From contig JBBQJT010000026.1 in assembly GCA_038326165.1 (NCBI GenBank), positions 1 through 46,671 of the forward strand: DNA of 46,671 nt. Reading direction: 5' to 3'. The notes beneath the pieces are model-generated. The model searched no databases, was not told the origin of the DNA, and was given only the letters and a program-made list of their open reading frames with translations. Shown here one piece after another: positions 38,701-46,671 of the stretch (positions are counted from its first letter, which is position 1; the number at the start of each line of letters is the position of its first letter). This DNA comes from JAEUUM01 sp038326165 (GTDB lineage Bacteria; Bacteroidota; Bacteroidia; Chitinophagales; Saprospiraceae). Both the position numbers and the translations under genes were made by a program.

Positions 38701-41700
38701 ATAGAAGCAATTGTTGAATTTCTAACTGCTTTGTTTCCAGTAAGTGTCCAAGAAGCATCATTTAAAATCAATCCTGCAGGAACATAGTCTACTACGCTTA
38801 CATTGAATGCAGGAGCTTCACCCTGATTGAAAACTGTGATTGTAAAGTTGACAGTTGCACCTGGTTTAACACTTCCAGCCTGACCTGCAGCCAATTTCTT
38901 GATTAAGGCTAAGTCAAACTTACAATTGGCTTTTCCAAGTTGTGTTGAAAGTGATTCCGAACAAGCTTTGGCATCAGTAACAGTAACTGAATAATTGCCA
39001 GAAGTCAAATTACTTAGTGAGGAAGTAGTAGCACCATTATTCCATTTGATACTGTATGGAGCGACTCCACCAGTTATAGTAAGCACAATTGAACCATCAG
39101 CACCAGCACAAGATTCAGGATTTACATTCGCAATAAGATTGATATCACAAATGTCACCACATGAAGACTCGATTTTAATTCCGCTGGCTGATTTAGTACA
39201 ACCATCAGCATCAGTGACAGTTACTGAGTAGATTCCTTGTGTCAAATTATTTGTAGTGGCAGTTGTTGCCCCATTACTCCACTTGAAAGTATATGGTGCA
39301 TTACCATTAGAAGGAATTGCTGTTGCAGAACCATCATTTAATGCACATGAAACATCACTTGAATTTACGGAGACAAGCACATTACAAGAAGGTGTACAAT
39401 TTTCAGAGATCAAGATTCCATTGACAACTTCAATGCAACCCAAAGCATCAGTAATAGTAACTATGTATGCACCAGGTCCAGCTGTAATTTGAGAACCGTT
39501 TGCACCTGTACTCCACTTATAAGTGTAAGGAGCAGTGCCATTGTTAGCTGTTGCAGTTGCTGTGCCGTTTGCTTTTCCACAATCTGATAAAGTAACCACC
39601 ACGTCAACTGTTATTGCACAAGGTTTAGAACCTAGAGTAATGATAGCAATATCGTGATCATCTTCATCTCCAGCTTGCTCATCAATTAAGATGTGGTCAA
39701 ATGGATTGGTGCGATCAATTACCTGATCATTATTAACCTGGTCAGGTGTAGAATCCTCATCTTCTTGTTGATTTCCATACTCATCTTCCATGTAAGATAT
39801 TTCAGCTGCATTTACCGTGTTATTGGCCGTTGCATTTGGAGCAACTGTCAATACAACTGTGATATCCTGAGTTTCGCCCACTAAAAGTGGAGCAAAATTG
39901 AATGTTGCTTTATTGGCAGGCTGAACTGTCCATCCTGGATTGTCAGCTGGAACAAAAGTCATACCCGTCGGGATGTACTCGGTAACAACAACTGAACCTG
40001 CATTCAATGTGCCTTGGTTGGCCACTTTAATGGTATAATTTACTTTTGAACCAATACTAACCGGTTGAGGAGTATTCACTAATTTAATAAGACTTAAATC
40101 CATGATTCCAATATAGCAAACTGCTATATCGTGATCATCTTCGTCTCCTTGCTCGATATCAACTGAAACATCTTCAGGTAAGAATTTATCTTTAACTGGA
40201 TCGTTATTAGGGTTAGTATCAGGAGTTGAATCTGTATCTTTAGGCTTATTGCCATCTTTGTCCTCTGCATCAGTAATTTCTGACTTATTCGTCAAGTTGC
40301 TGTTATTCGCATCTGTATCAACTTCAAGTACCAAAGGAAGACTGGTCACCTGACCAGCAGTCAATTTGTTAATTGTTGCTGAAACTATCGATGCACCATT
40401 TGCTCCTGACCAACCAGAATTATCGGCAGTATTATACTTGAATCCAGCAGGCACATAATCGTTGATATCAACGTTGTATGCATCTACCGTTCCTTGGTTC
40501 TTAACTGAGATAATAAAGCTTACTTTTTGACCAATCGCCAAATTGCCAGAATTACCTAAAATAGTTTTTACCAAAGCGAGGTCAAATTCTTGTAGCGTTA
40601 TTATAGCAACGTCATGATCATCTTCATCATCGGCTGTAAAGTCAATGTTAACATGATCATTTGGACCTGTTCGGTCTACCAATGGGTCACCATTTTCATT
40701 GTCAGGTGTGGAATCCTCATCGAATGGATTACCTCCTTGCGGGTTTTTGGCTGATGAAATTTCAGCAGCATTTGTCAAGTCACCAAACGTTTTGCCAGCA
40801 GTGATATTTACTACCAATACTATGTTGATGGTGGTTGCTTGACCAACATTCAATGAAGGAATCGTGTATTTGGTGATACCAAGAATTGGTGCAGACCATC
40901 CTGGATTATCTATAGCGTTAAATGTCAATCCTGAAGGTATATAATCATTCACAACTATACTCTTAGCATCAATTTGTCCTTGATTTGCAACATTGATTGA
41001 ATACGTAACCTTAGAACCTAGACTGTAGATACCTGGAGCCACCAATTTAGTCAAAGCCAAATCAAATCCTCCTAAGGTAACTGATGCAATATCATGATCA
41101 TCTTCGTCACCTGCCTGAAAATCAATGTTGATATGATCATTGTCACCAATACGGTCAATTAGATCATCGTTATTAGGATTTAGATCTGGAGTAGAATCTT
41201 CATCTTTAGGGAATGCACCAGCATCATTTTGTGCAGAAGTTATCTCTGCAATATTCGTTAAGCTACCTACAGACTTACCAGCATTTGCATTAACTTTTAG
41301 TTTAATGAATACTTGTGCAGTTTGAGTCGCATCTAAGTTAGGAACTGTGTAAGTAACATCAGTTGCACCCACAGCACCAGTCCATCCTGGGTTAATTGCA
41401 GGGTCAAATGTAAATCCAGATGGAATACGATCGCCAATTACAACATTTTGTGCATCAACTTTTCCTTGATTGGCAAGCTTGATTACAAAAGTCACTTCTT
41501 GTCCTACAGTAACCGGGCTTGGAGTTACATTTAATTTAGTCAATGCAAGATCAAAAGTTTGTTTGGTTCTTATGATTTCACCATCATGGTCGTCTTCATC
41601 TTCACCAATCTTACCATTTCCATTTACATCGTTGTCATCTAAGTATTCATCATTATTCGGGTTACCATCAGGAGTTGAATCAATATCATCCTGTGGATTT

Positions 41701-44700
41701 CCTTTGGTGTCTGTTGCTTTTGATATTTCTGCGAAGTTCACAAACTCCATATCACCTGGGATAGGAGAATTAACCTTCAAAATAATTTCAATTGTGGTTG
41801 AAGATTTAGATTTCAATCCAGTCAATGGCAATCCATTTCCTTTTGTTAGCAAACGAGTAGCATATGCTCCTGAAGTTGTCCAATTGGCATCAGCCAAAGA
41901 CAAACCAAGTGGGATATAATCCGTAACTTCAATATTATCAGCATCAACCAAACCTTGATTGATAACAGTAATTCTGAATTTAACCAAATCACCTGCTTCT
42001 ACCAACGATACTTGACCTGGAGCCAATGTTTTCAGGAGTGCAAGATCGAATGGCAAAATAGTCACTTCAGCTGGATCATGATCATCTTCATCACCACCAT
42101 TTTTACCTTCACCGTTGATTTCATTATCATCTAGATATAAATCATTTTCATTATTATCATCAGGAGTGGAATCAACATCCTCCTGTGGCTTACCATTTTC
42201 ATCTGTAGCACTATTGATTTCAGCCCAATTTACAAGGACTGAAGACGCTGGTATTGCGGATGCTACTTTTAAAGTAATCAGTACAAAAGCTGTTTGAGTT
42301 GGCTTCAAGCCATTTATAGGCAAGCCATTTCCTTTTGACAAGGTAATTTTGGCTTTGCCACCCAAATCAGTCCAATCGGCATCAGCCAGCACCAAACCTG
42401 TTGGGATATAATCCACAACTGTAATATTGTCAGCAGTTATTGTTCCTTGGTTTACAACCGCAATTCTGAAATTAACAGTTTCACCTGAAGCAACTTGAGC
42501 TTTCTGACCTGGAGCTAGTGTTTTGTATAATGCAAGGTCAAATGGCTTAACAAATAGTTCAGCTTTATCATGGTCATCTTCATCACCACCATTTTTGCCA
42601 TTTCCATTTATTTCATTGTCATTGACAAAGGTGTCCGTATTGTTTTGATCCGGAGTCGAGTCAATGTCTTCAAGGTTTCCGCCATTTGGATCTTTTGCAG
42701 CAGATATTTCAGCCCAGTTAACCAAGCTAGAATTAGCAGGAAGTGGAGAAGCAACTCTCATGGTGATATCAACAAATGCAGTAGCACCTGCTGTCAATCC
42801 TCCCACAGGTAAGGCTCCGCCTGCTGTTAGCGTAATGGTTGCTTTACTTCCAGCTATCAACACCCAATCTGAGTCTTCAAGAGTTAAACCAGAAGGGATA
42901 TAATCCGTCACCTGTATAGAATGAGCAGGTACTGCCCCTTGATTTACAAGTTGAATTCTAAATGTGGCAAGATCGCCGGGTTGTACAAGAGCTGTCTGTC
43001 CAGGAGCAAGCGTTTTGTATAGCGCCAAGTCAAATGGCAATACATATACTACTTCTGGATCGTGGTCATCTTCATCTCCACCATTCTTACCGTCACCATC
43101 AACATAGTCATTGATGTCATATTTATCATTATTTTTATCGTTATCTTGTGTAGAATCTACGTCCTCCTGTGGTTTGCCAGTGTTGTCAGTAGCAGAAGCA
43201 ATCTCAGCAAAATTTCTCAATTCCGTATTGGCTGCAAGCGGTGAGTTTACTTTCAAAGTAATGTCAACATTTACAGATTGACCAGGTTGTAAACCACCTG
43301 CAGGAATAGCACCATTTGCAACATTAAGGTTTATGCTTGCTGTTGTTCCAAGTAAAGTCCAATCCGCATCTGACAATGTCATTCCTGTAGGAATATAGTC
43401 ATTTACCTTGATATTATCAGCTGCAATAGCACCTTGATTGATTACAGTTATCGTGAAATTCACCAGATCACCAGGTTTAACCATATCACTTTGGCCTACT
43501 TTCAATTTCTTTTGTAGAGCCAAATCAAATGGCTGAACTACCACCTCTGCTGGATCATGGTCGTCCTCATCTCCTCCATTTTTACCGTTACCATCAACAT
43601 AATCATCGTTGAGGTAGGTATCATTATCCTTGTTGTCGTCAGGAGTTGAATCGATATCTGTTTGTGGGTTGTTATTGTTGTCTGTAGCAGATCTGATTTC
43701 TGACCAGTTCACAATTTTAGTGTTAGCTGGCAAAGGATTAGCTGCTTTCAAAGTTATATCAACTGTCACCATTCCACCTGGAGTCAAACCTCCCATAGGA
43801 ATAGCACCATTTGCTACTGAAAGCTTAGTAGTAGCTTTTCCACCACCAATACTTGTCCAATCAGCATCTGCCAAGGTCATATTGGTTGGGACGTAATCTA
43901 CTATTTCAATATTGTCTGCATTTACAATGCCCTGATTGATAACAGTGATTCTGAAATTCACAGATGCGCCCGGAACAATCATATATGGTTGGCCTGGAGC
44001 CAATTTTTTAATGAGTGCAAGGTCAAATGGAGCAACAGTTATTTCAGCTGGATCGTGATCATCTTCATCTTCACCATTTTTACCATTTCCAGATATTTCA
44101 TTATCCTGAGTTACTTTATCGTCGTTTACATTATCAGGTGTTGAGTCAATATCTGTTTGTGGATTACCCTGATTATCAGTTGCATTTGAAATTTCAGCAT
44201 AGTTGATAATATTGGTATTTGCTGGTACCGGAGCACCAACCTTCAATACAATCGTTACTATTGCATTTTGTCCTGGTTGCAATCCACCTATAGGCAGTTC
44301 TTGACCAGCATTCAATACTCTCGTTGCTTTTGAACCTGATACACTCCAATTGGCATCGTTCAAAGTCAAGTAAGTAGGAATGTAATCAGTAACTTGAATA
44401 TTATCTGCAGCAATCATACCTTGATTGAACACAGTAATTTTAAAGGTCACATTTTCACCTGGCTTAACTATTTTAGATTGGGTATCTCCAAGCTGTTTGA
44501 TCAATGCAAGATCAAATGGCTTCACAACAACTGTAGCAGGATCATGATCATCTTCATCCGTTCCAGCTTTTCCGTTTCCATCTATATTGTTGTCAGAAGT
44601 ATATGTATCATTGTTCACATCCTTATCAGGAGTTGAGTCAATATCAACTTGAGGTTTACCTTGATCATCTGTTGCAGATGAAATCTCAGCAAAGTTGACC

Positions 44701-46670
44701 AAAGATGTGTTAGCCGGAAGTGGGCTATTCACTTTCAAAATGATATCTATGAAAGTCGTTGCATTTGGAGCCAATATTCCAAGAAGTATAGTTGTTGCAG
44801 TATTTCCAGGACCAGAAATCCAATTTGGCTGTGCGACAAATGACATACCAGACGGGATATAGTCCACAATATTGATATTTCCTGCCGGCACACCACCTTG
44901 GTTTGTTACATTGATTCTGAAAGTTACATTATCCCCTGGTTCCACATTGAATGGTTGACCTGGACCTAATTCTTTCCAAAGAGCTAAATCGAAAGGTTTA
45001 ACGAGTAATTCTTCAGGATCATGATCATCCTCATCACCACCGTTTTTGCCATTTCCGTCTAAATAATCATTCTGTTCAAATTTATCATTTTCTTGTGCAC
45101 CATCTGGCGTACTATCAATATCAGTCTGAGGATTTCCTTGACTGTCCAGAGCTGATGAAATTTCAGCCCAGTTAATGATTGTTGAATTTGCTGGCAATGG
45201 ACTGTTTATAGTAAATGTGATATCAACTACAACAGAAGCACCAGCAGTCAAACCACCAACAGGTAATTCTTGACCTGCATTTAAAGTTATTGTTGCTTTA
45301 CTACCAGCCAATGTCCAATCAGCATCATTCAATGTCAATTGTGCAGGTATGTAATCCGTTATTTGAATTTGGTCTGCTGCAATATTACCTTGGTTTACAA
45401 CTTGTATTCGGAATGTAGCTTGGTCACCTGGTTCAACAAATTTGTTTTGACCTAGAGCCAACTTTTTGTTCAATGCCAAATCAAAAACCTGTGTTAATAC
45501 TTCAGCAAGATCATGGTCATCTTCATCTCCTCCGTTCTTTCCGTTACCGTTGATATCATTGTCCACTAGGAACTTATCAGTATTGTTTTGGTCAGGTGTA
45601 GAATCTACATCTACTTGCGGTTTATTCTGATTATCTGTTGCACTTGAAATTTCAGCCCAGTTTCTAATGGTTAAATTAGGAGCCAACGGTGAATTAGCTT
45701 TCAACGTAATGTCAACCAAAACACTATCACCAGGTAACAATCCACCTGTAGGAAGCTCTTGACCAGCATTTAGAGTAATAGTCGCTTTTCCACCCGGTAT
45801 CAAAGCCCAATCAGCATCTGACAATGTCATTTGTGTTGGAATATAATCTATAACTTGGATGTTATCCGCTGCAATTGAACCTTGATTTACTACTGTAATT
45901 CTAAAATTCACATTTTCACCAGGTGCAATCAGATTAGATTGTCCAGGAGCCAGTTTTTTATACAAAGCAAGGTCAAAGGCCTTAGTAAACACATAAGCTG
46001 GGTCATGATCATCTTCATCACCACCATTCTTTCCATTTCCGTTGATGTCATTGTCTACCAAGAACTTATCATCATTTAAATCATCTGGTGTAGAATCTAC
46101 ATCCACTTGGTCATTGCCTTCATTATCTTTTGCATCCTTAATTTCCGCCCAGTTTGTAATTTTCAAACCTGCTGGAAGTGGTGATGATGTCAACAAGGTT
46201 ATGTCAATGTCGACACTTGCCCCAGGAATCAATCCTGTTGATGGTAATTCTTGATTTTTATCCAATACGAGAGTAGCCGTATTTCCCAGGCCTGCAGTCC
46301 AATCTGGATCTGCTAATGTCATTTCAGCTGGGATATAATCGATCAAAGTGATATAATCAGCATTGATTGTTCCTTGATTCGTCACTGTAATTCTGAAAGT
46401 AACCAAGTCTCCCGGCTCAATAAATTCATTTTGGCCAAGGGCCAATCTTTTAACCATTGCAACGTCAAATGTTGCTGTAATTACATCTGCTGGATCGTGA
46501 TCATCTTCGTCTCCTCCGTTCTTTCCGTTGCCGTTGATGTCATTGTCCACTAAGAACTTATCGGTATTGTTTCCATCAGGTGTTGAGTCAACGTCCACCT
46601 GTGGATTGTTTTGATCGTCTGTCGCTCCACTGATTTCTGCCCAGTTTCGGATTGTTAAATTCGCCGCCAA
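32730..46670 (-). CDS. Giant DUF11/SprB/HYR surface protein with gliding-type T9SS sorting domain (5' partial)
   Basis: One frame of 4646 residues that runs off the right edge; the apparent first codon (TTG) is internal to a module. From the N-terminal side it has: (1) a partial and then 14 full DUF11-like modules of about 163 residues (46670-39630) with FDLALxKxLAPGQ, FRITVxNQG, DYIP and NWAEIS; (2) three SprB modules (about 39600-38920), APYTYKWSTG-type; (3) three more DUF11 modules (38910-37545); (4) about 13 HYR-like modules (37540-34350) with PADxTxxC and TATDDCGN; (5) one SprB-like module and a unique region (34340-33500); (6) a cadherin-like DDIVTATSGK domain; (7) the C-terminal sorting domain (32730-33000: AVSPNNDELNDTFVI, FNRWGNQIY, DGAYFYILE). 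The DUF11 modules are joined by acidic linkers ending DEDDHD, likely calcium-binding. Expected role: long surface adhesin or gliding filament. Confidence 0.88.
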   Translation of the reverse strand: MAANLTIRNWAEISGATDDQNNPQVDVDSTPDGNNTDKFLVDNDINGNGKNGGDEDDHDPADVITATFDVAMVKRLALGQNEFIEPGDLVTFRITVTNQGTINADYITLIDYIPAEMTLADPDWTAGLGNTATLVLDKNQELPSTGLIPGASVDIDITLLTSSPLPAGLKITNWAEIKDAKDNEGNDQVDVDSTPDDLNDDKFLVDNDINGNGKNGGDEDDHDPAYVFTKAFDLALYKKLAPGQSNLIAPGENVNFRITVVNQGSIAADNIQVIDYIPTQMTLSDADWALIPGGKATITLNAGQELPTGGLLPGDSVLVDITLKANSPLAPNLTIRNWAEISSATDNQNKPQVDVDSTPDQNNTDKFLVDNDINGNGKNGGDEDDHDLAEVLTQVFDLALNKKLALGQNKFVEPGDQATFRIQVVNQGNIAADQIQITDYIPAQLTLNDADWTLAGSKATITLNAGQELPVGGLTAGASVVVDITFTINSPLPANSTIINWAEISSALDSQGNPQTDIDSTPDGAQENDKFEQNDYLDGNGKNGGDEDDHDPEELLVKPFDLALWKELGPGQPFNVEPGDNVTFRINVTNQGGVPAGNINIVDYIPSGMSFVAQPNWISGPGNTATTILLGILAPNATTFIDIILKVNSPLPANTSLVNFAEISSATDDQGKPQVDIDSTPDKDVNNDTYTSDNNIDGNGKAGTDEDDHDPATVVVKPFDLALIKQLGDTQSKIVKPGENVTFKITVFNQGMIAADNIQVTDYIPTYLTLNDANWSVSGSKATRVLNAGQELPIGGLQPGQNAIVTIVLKVGAPVPANTNIINYAEISNATDNQGNPQTDIDSTPDNVNDDKVTQDNEISGNGKNGEDEDDHDPAEITVAPFDLALIKKLAPGQPYMIVPGASVNFRITVINQGIVNADNIEIVDYVPTNMTLADADWTSIGGGKATTKLSVANGAIPMGGLTPGGMVTVDITLKAANPLPANTKIVNWSEIRSATDNNNNPQTDIDSTPDDNKDNDTYLNDDYVDGNGKNGGDEDDHDPAEVVVQPFDLALQKKLKVGQSDMVKPGDLVNFTITVINQGAIAADNIKVNDYIPTGMTLSDADWTLLGTTASINLNVANGAIPAGGLQPGQSVNVDITLKVNSPLAANTELRNFAEIASATDNTGKPQEDVDSTQDNDKNNDKYDINDYVDGDGKNGGDEDDHDPEVVYVLPFDLALYKTLAPGQTALVQPGDLATFRIQLVNQGAVPAHSIQVTDYIPSGLTLEDSDWVLIAGSKATITLTAGGALPVGGLTAGATAFVDITMRVASPLPANSSLVNWAEISAAKDPNGGNLEDIDSTPDQNNTDTFVNDNEINGNGKNGGDEDDHDKAELFVKPFDLALYKTLAPGQKAQVASGETVNFRIAVVNQGTITADNITVVDYIPTGLVLADADWTDLGGKAKITLSKGNGLPINGLKPTQTAFVLITLKVASAIPASSVLVNWAEINSATDENGKPQEDVDSTPDDNNENDLYLDDNEINGEGKNGGDEDDHDPAEVTILPFDLALLKTLAPGQVSLVEAGDLVKFRITVINQGLVDADNIEVTDYIPLGLSLADANWTTSGAYATRLLTKGNGLPLTGLKSKSSTTIEIILKVNSPIPGDMEFVNFAEISKATDTKGNPQDDIDSTPDGNPNNDEYLDDNDVNGNGKIGEDEDDHDGEIIRTKQTFDLALTKLNVTPSPVTVGQEVTFVIKLANQGKVDAQNVVIGDRIPSGFTFDPAINPGWTGAVGATDVTYTVPNLDATQTAQVFIKLKVNANAGKSVGSLTNIAEITSAQNDAGAFPKDEDSTPDLNPNNDDLIDRIGDNDHINIDFQAGDEDDHDIASVTLGGFDLALTKLVAPGIYSLGSKVTYSINVANQGQIDAKSIVVNDYIPSGLTFNAIDNPGWSAPILGITKYTIPSLNVGQATTINIVLVVNITAGKTFGDLTNAAEISSAKNPQGGNPFDEDSTPDNENGDPLVDRTGPNDHVNIDFTADDEDDHDVAIITLQEFDLALVKTILGNSGNLAIGQKVSFIISVKNQGTVDAYNVDINDYVPAGFKYNTADNSGWSGANGASIVSATINKLTAGQVTSLPLVLEVDTDANNSNLTNKSEITDAEDKDGNKPKDTDSTPDTNPNNDPVKDKFLPEDVSVDIEQGDEDDHDIAVCYIGIMDLSLIKLVNTPQPVSIGSKVNYTIKVANQGTLNAGSVVVTEYIPTGMTFVPADNPGWTVQPANKATFNFAPLLVGETQDITVVLTVAPNATANNTVNAAEISYMEDEYGNQQEDEDSTPDQVNNDQVIDRTNPFDHILIDEQAGDEDDHDIAIITLGSKPCAITVDVVVTLSDCGKANGTATATANNGTAPYTYKWSTGANGSQITAGPGAYIVTITDALGCIEVVNGILISENCTPSCNVLVSVNSSDVSCALNDGSATAIPSNGNAPYTFKWSNGATTATTNNLTQGIYSVTVTDADGCTKSASGIKIESSCGDICDINLIANVNPESCAGADGSIVLTITGGVAPYSIKWNNGATTSSLSNLTSGNYSVTVTDAKACSESLSTQLGKANCKFDLALIKKLAAGQAGSVKPGATVNFTITVFNQGEAPAFNVSVVDYVPAGLILNDASWTLTGNKAVRNSTIASIQPGASANVNIQFTVAANASGIITNLAEIRKADNDNNPNNTDPADIDSTPDDNPGNDPLGGNDVTNNQNGDEDDSDPETITVTPNIFDLALVKTLAVGQASKVKPGENVTFTITVTNQGEVVAKNVEVADYLPTGLELNDNNWSLSGNTAKLKTLIPTIGVGQSVSVNITVKVTATTAGTLVNRAEISKADDDDNPNNTPPTDKDSTPDENPSNDPPNEDDKDDEPVVIELPVFDLALIKKLAAGQASEVNIGSIVNFTITVFNQGEVPAYNVEVADYIPIGLELQDPNWNLAGNVATLKTLIPTITVGGSVNINIAMKVTATTAGDIVNRAEISKFDDDQNPSTPPVLKDKDSTPDKNPDNDVVGGNDVVNNQNGDEDDHDLEIIKVKICPPVLIGVPGDAKVECDDPQIKTPPVVTVQSCCPATVKLTETKILGACPQSYTLIRIWTATDNCGGSTSKTQVLTIKDTKGPTVSFKNPIFDGMVDGDTLTMICGKEIVLGPDDFNFEDNCDPNPILKMTDIVIVDEPCKKLIKCTVTVCDACGNATNLVFYVLIIDNMAPTFVNCPSDITLDCKAAIPAPAVVTAVDNCDDTVNVTFNQSTVLGNCPQSYTLVRKWTSIDKCGNIAVCTQQIKVVDNIAPVLLGVPADLTIDCKDPVPNAGNVTAVDNCDTNVPVAVKETSVTVGCTKTITRTYTAADDCGNVTTKASKITITDNIAPVAMPMAPFAGVPNGATLSYNCDEAPIVDENTVKFKDNCDPLVDVTFSEIATPGDCLKDGYLVSYVCTWTGKDDCGNTTTYTIYMKIIDTKKPVLSPCPADVTILCSATMPSAPVLTATDNCDTDVKVTIKDLFTPGNCPQAGKLVRTYTATDDCGNTATCSYTITVVDNEAPIIAGVPADITVQCDQPVPTATATAKDNCDQAVTVSMNETTTGNNCTKVIVRVFTSSDDCGNVATKTWKITVIDNQAPTFTAVPANLTIDCADPVPGLGNVLAKDNCDTKVDVTFKDLNVQQGSCPEAYLIKRTFTATDDCGNTATAVQEITVQDKKAPIFTSVPADLTIECDQPVPASDPKASDNCDPLVLISSNDITSGNNCTKVITRTFTAEDNCGNIAIAVQKITITDTKAPVAMPMAPFAGVASGTTLTFNCDVAPSVDENTVKFKDNCDNDVSVSFVEKLTPGDCKKDGYLLFMECTWTGTDDCGNKSTYTIFVKIVDTKAPVIGACPKDVTIECGLPIPASIAPTATDNCDTDVKVTMVETTLPGSCPQNKVIVRTFTATDDCGNTATCAQKINVVDTKAPTLIGVPGNIVVECNNIPGVPSISTIKGADDCDNNPVIKFSETIETGKCPYKITRIWTATDACGNSSSRQQVITVNDSQAPVLNGVPADVTVDLDAGGVIPAIATVTATDLCGIVVPVFTTTSSLFKCTETIVRTWTATDACGNVTTKSQTILALKKCPCIEPIITKVNVVDASCGASNGSIEVVIGNGAANYEYVWLPNVGTTGGSGNIKTNLPPGAYTVVVNYANADNCFKKVTVNIGDMKANIIDEKSLEVANKDCTKPAPVCVGIKLEDVVKYDIFDNGQKYTGQLQGCDFDTIMSYSYFSLPGNGNAGPYILESWTINSQVYTGEFANIAALVNLMNTLDPQGNWKNDAPKFTIVGGVNGVKYGQLKAKQKNGSGKGTLDINTQLLPNGTSIPLANGDHKLIFISKLSGCKDTVDVKVFCLTSSTVNVTLKPGEQKLVCVDNTQFLSAAKSIKNVCSSLSGEFSTLVVNSNTYCITITGIEPGVEKACIVVTDNKGFTDTTYININIVPTLAQQIIAVDDIVTATSGKKTPIYVLTNDKYGEGVLDMYLVTQPAVGIAKVINKQYVELELASQDCDAVKFDYTICGEYGCDTATVFVNVNCSDLVFNNAVSPNNDELNDTFVIDGLEKYPNNSLRIFNRWGNQIYSADHYQNNWDAQWAGSVLPDGAYFYILETGEGQTHTGFVQIQR
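34840..36760 (-). repeat. Internal duplication of HYR-module block, offset 1221 bp
   Basis: Within the giant gene, 35296-35330 and 36517-36551 are identical over 35 bases, and flanking matches (for example TTTGAACTTA at 35220 and 36441) keep the same 1221-bp, 407-codon offset. The corresponding protein modules (two copies starting APVAMPMAPFAGV, each followed by a CPxDVTIxC module) align, showing a recent in-frame block duplication. Confidence 0.75.
39630..46670 (-). repeat. Coding tandem repeat, period about 490 bp (DUF11 modules)
   Basis: The stretch encoding DEDDHD recurs on the plus strand as GATCATGATCATCTTC-like sequence near 46497, 46004, 45511, 45017, 44542, 44052, 43554, 43063, 42571, 42073, 41584, 41093, 40613, 40131 and 39651, at spacings of 475-498 bp. 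Neighbouring copies share long near-identical runs, for example around 46520, 46030 and 45540. Confidence 0.88.
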
Positions 46671-46671
46671 T

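Overview
The window comes from an AT-rich member of the Bacteroidota, most likely a Saprospiria/Chitinophagia-type gliding bacterium (inference). Supporting signs are a SusC/SusD pair, two further TonB-dependent receptors, very large surface proteins built from Ig-like, SprB-like, HYR-like and DUF11 modules, and C-terminal sorting domains of the type IX secretion system (T9SS). No tRNA, rRNA, CRISPR array or prophage was seen.

Layout from left to right. 2-4300 (+) is the 3' part of an SprB-type T9SS cargo gene. 4307-8225 (-) holds a TonB-dependent receptor followed by a PrpR/RamB-like regulator with a degenerate metallopeptidase motif. 8226-9264 is a gene-free, repeat-rich spacer. 9265-13942 (+) is a SusC/SusD pair closed by a hairpin. 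14048-15022 (-) is a zinc-independent MDR oxidoreductase. 15470-20419 (+) is a 1649-aa T9SS protein with an ice-binding-like domain. 20553-23761 (-) is another T9SS cargo protein whose signal peptide lies in a different frame from its body. 24206-27361 (+) is an Oar-like TonB receptor. 27507-29271 is a divergent MerR regulator facing an SDR oxidoreductase and a four-helix membrane protein. 29635-31260 (+) is an AsmA-like membrane-anchored protein with no canonical start codon. 31463-32590 carries two arrays of GC-rich palindromes flanking a DUF559 nuclease-like gene. 32730-46670 (-) is one reading frame of more than 4600 residues, cut by the right edge, encoding a DUF11/SprB/HYR giant adhesin with a gliding-type sorting domain.

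Much of the window therefore encodes outer-membrane import (three TonB systems) and T9SS-exported surface proteins (four cargo genes). The regulators probably act locally. The best candidates for something undescribed are the DUF559 gene embedded in palindromic arrays, the frame-split signal peptide at about 23.7 kb, the AUA-start candidate at 29635, and an intergenic repeat shared by two TonB-receptor spacers.
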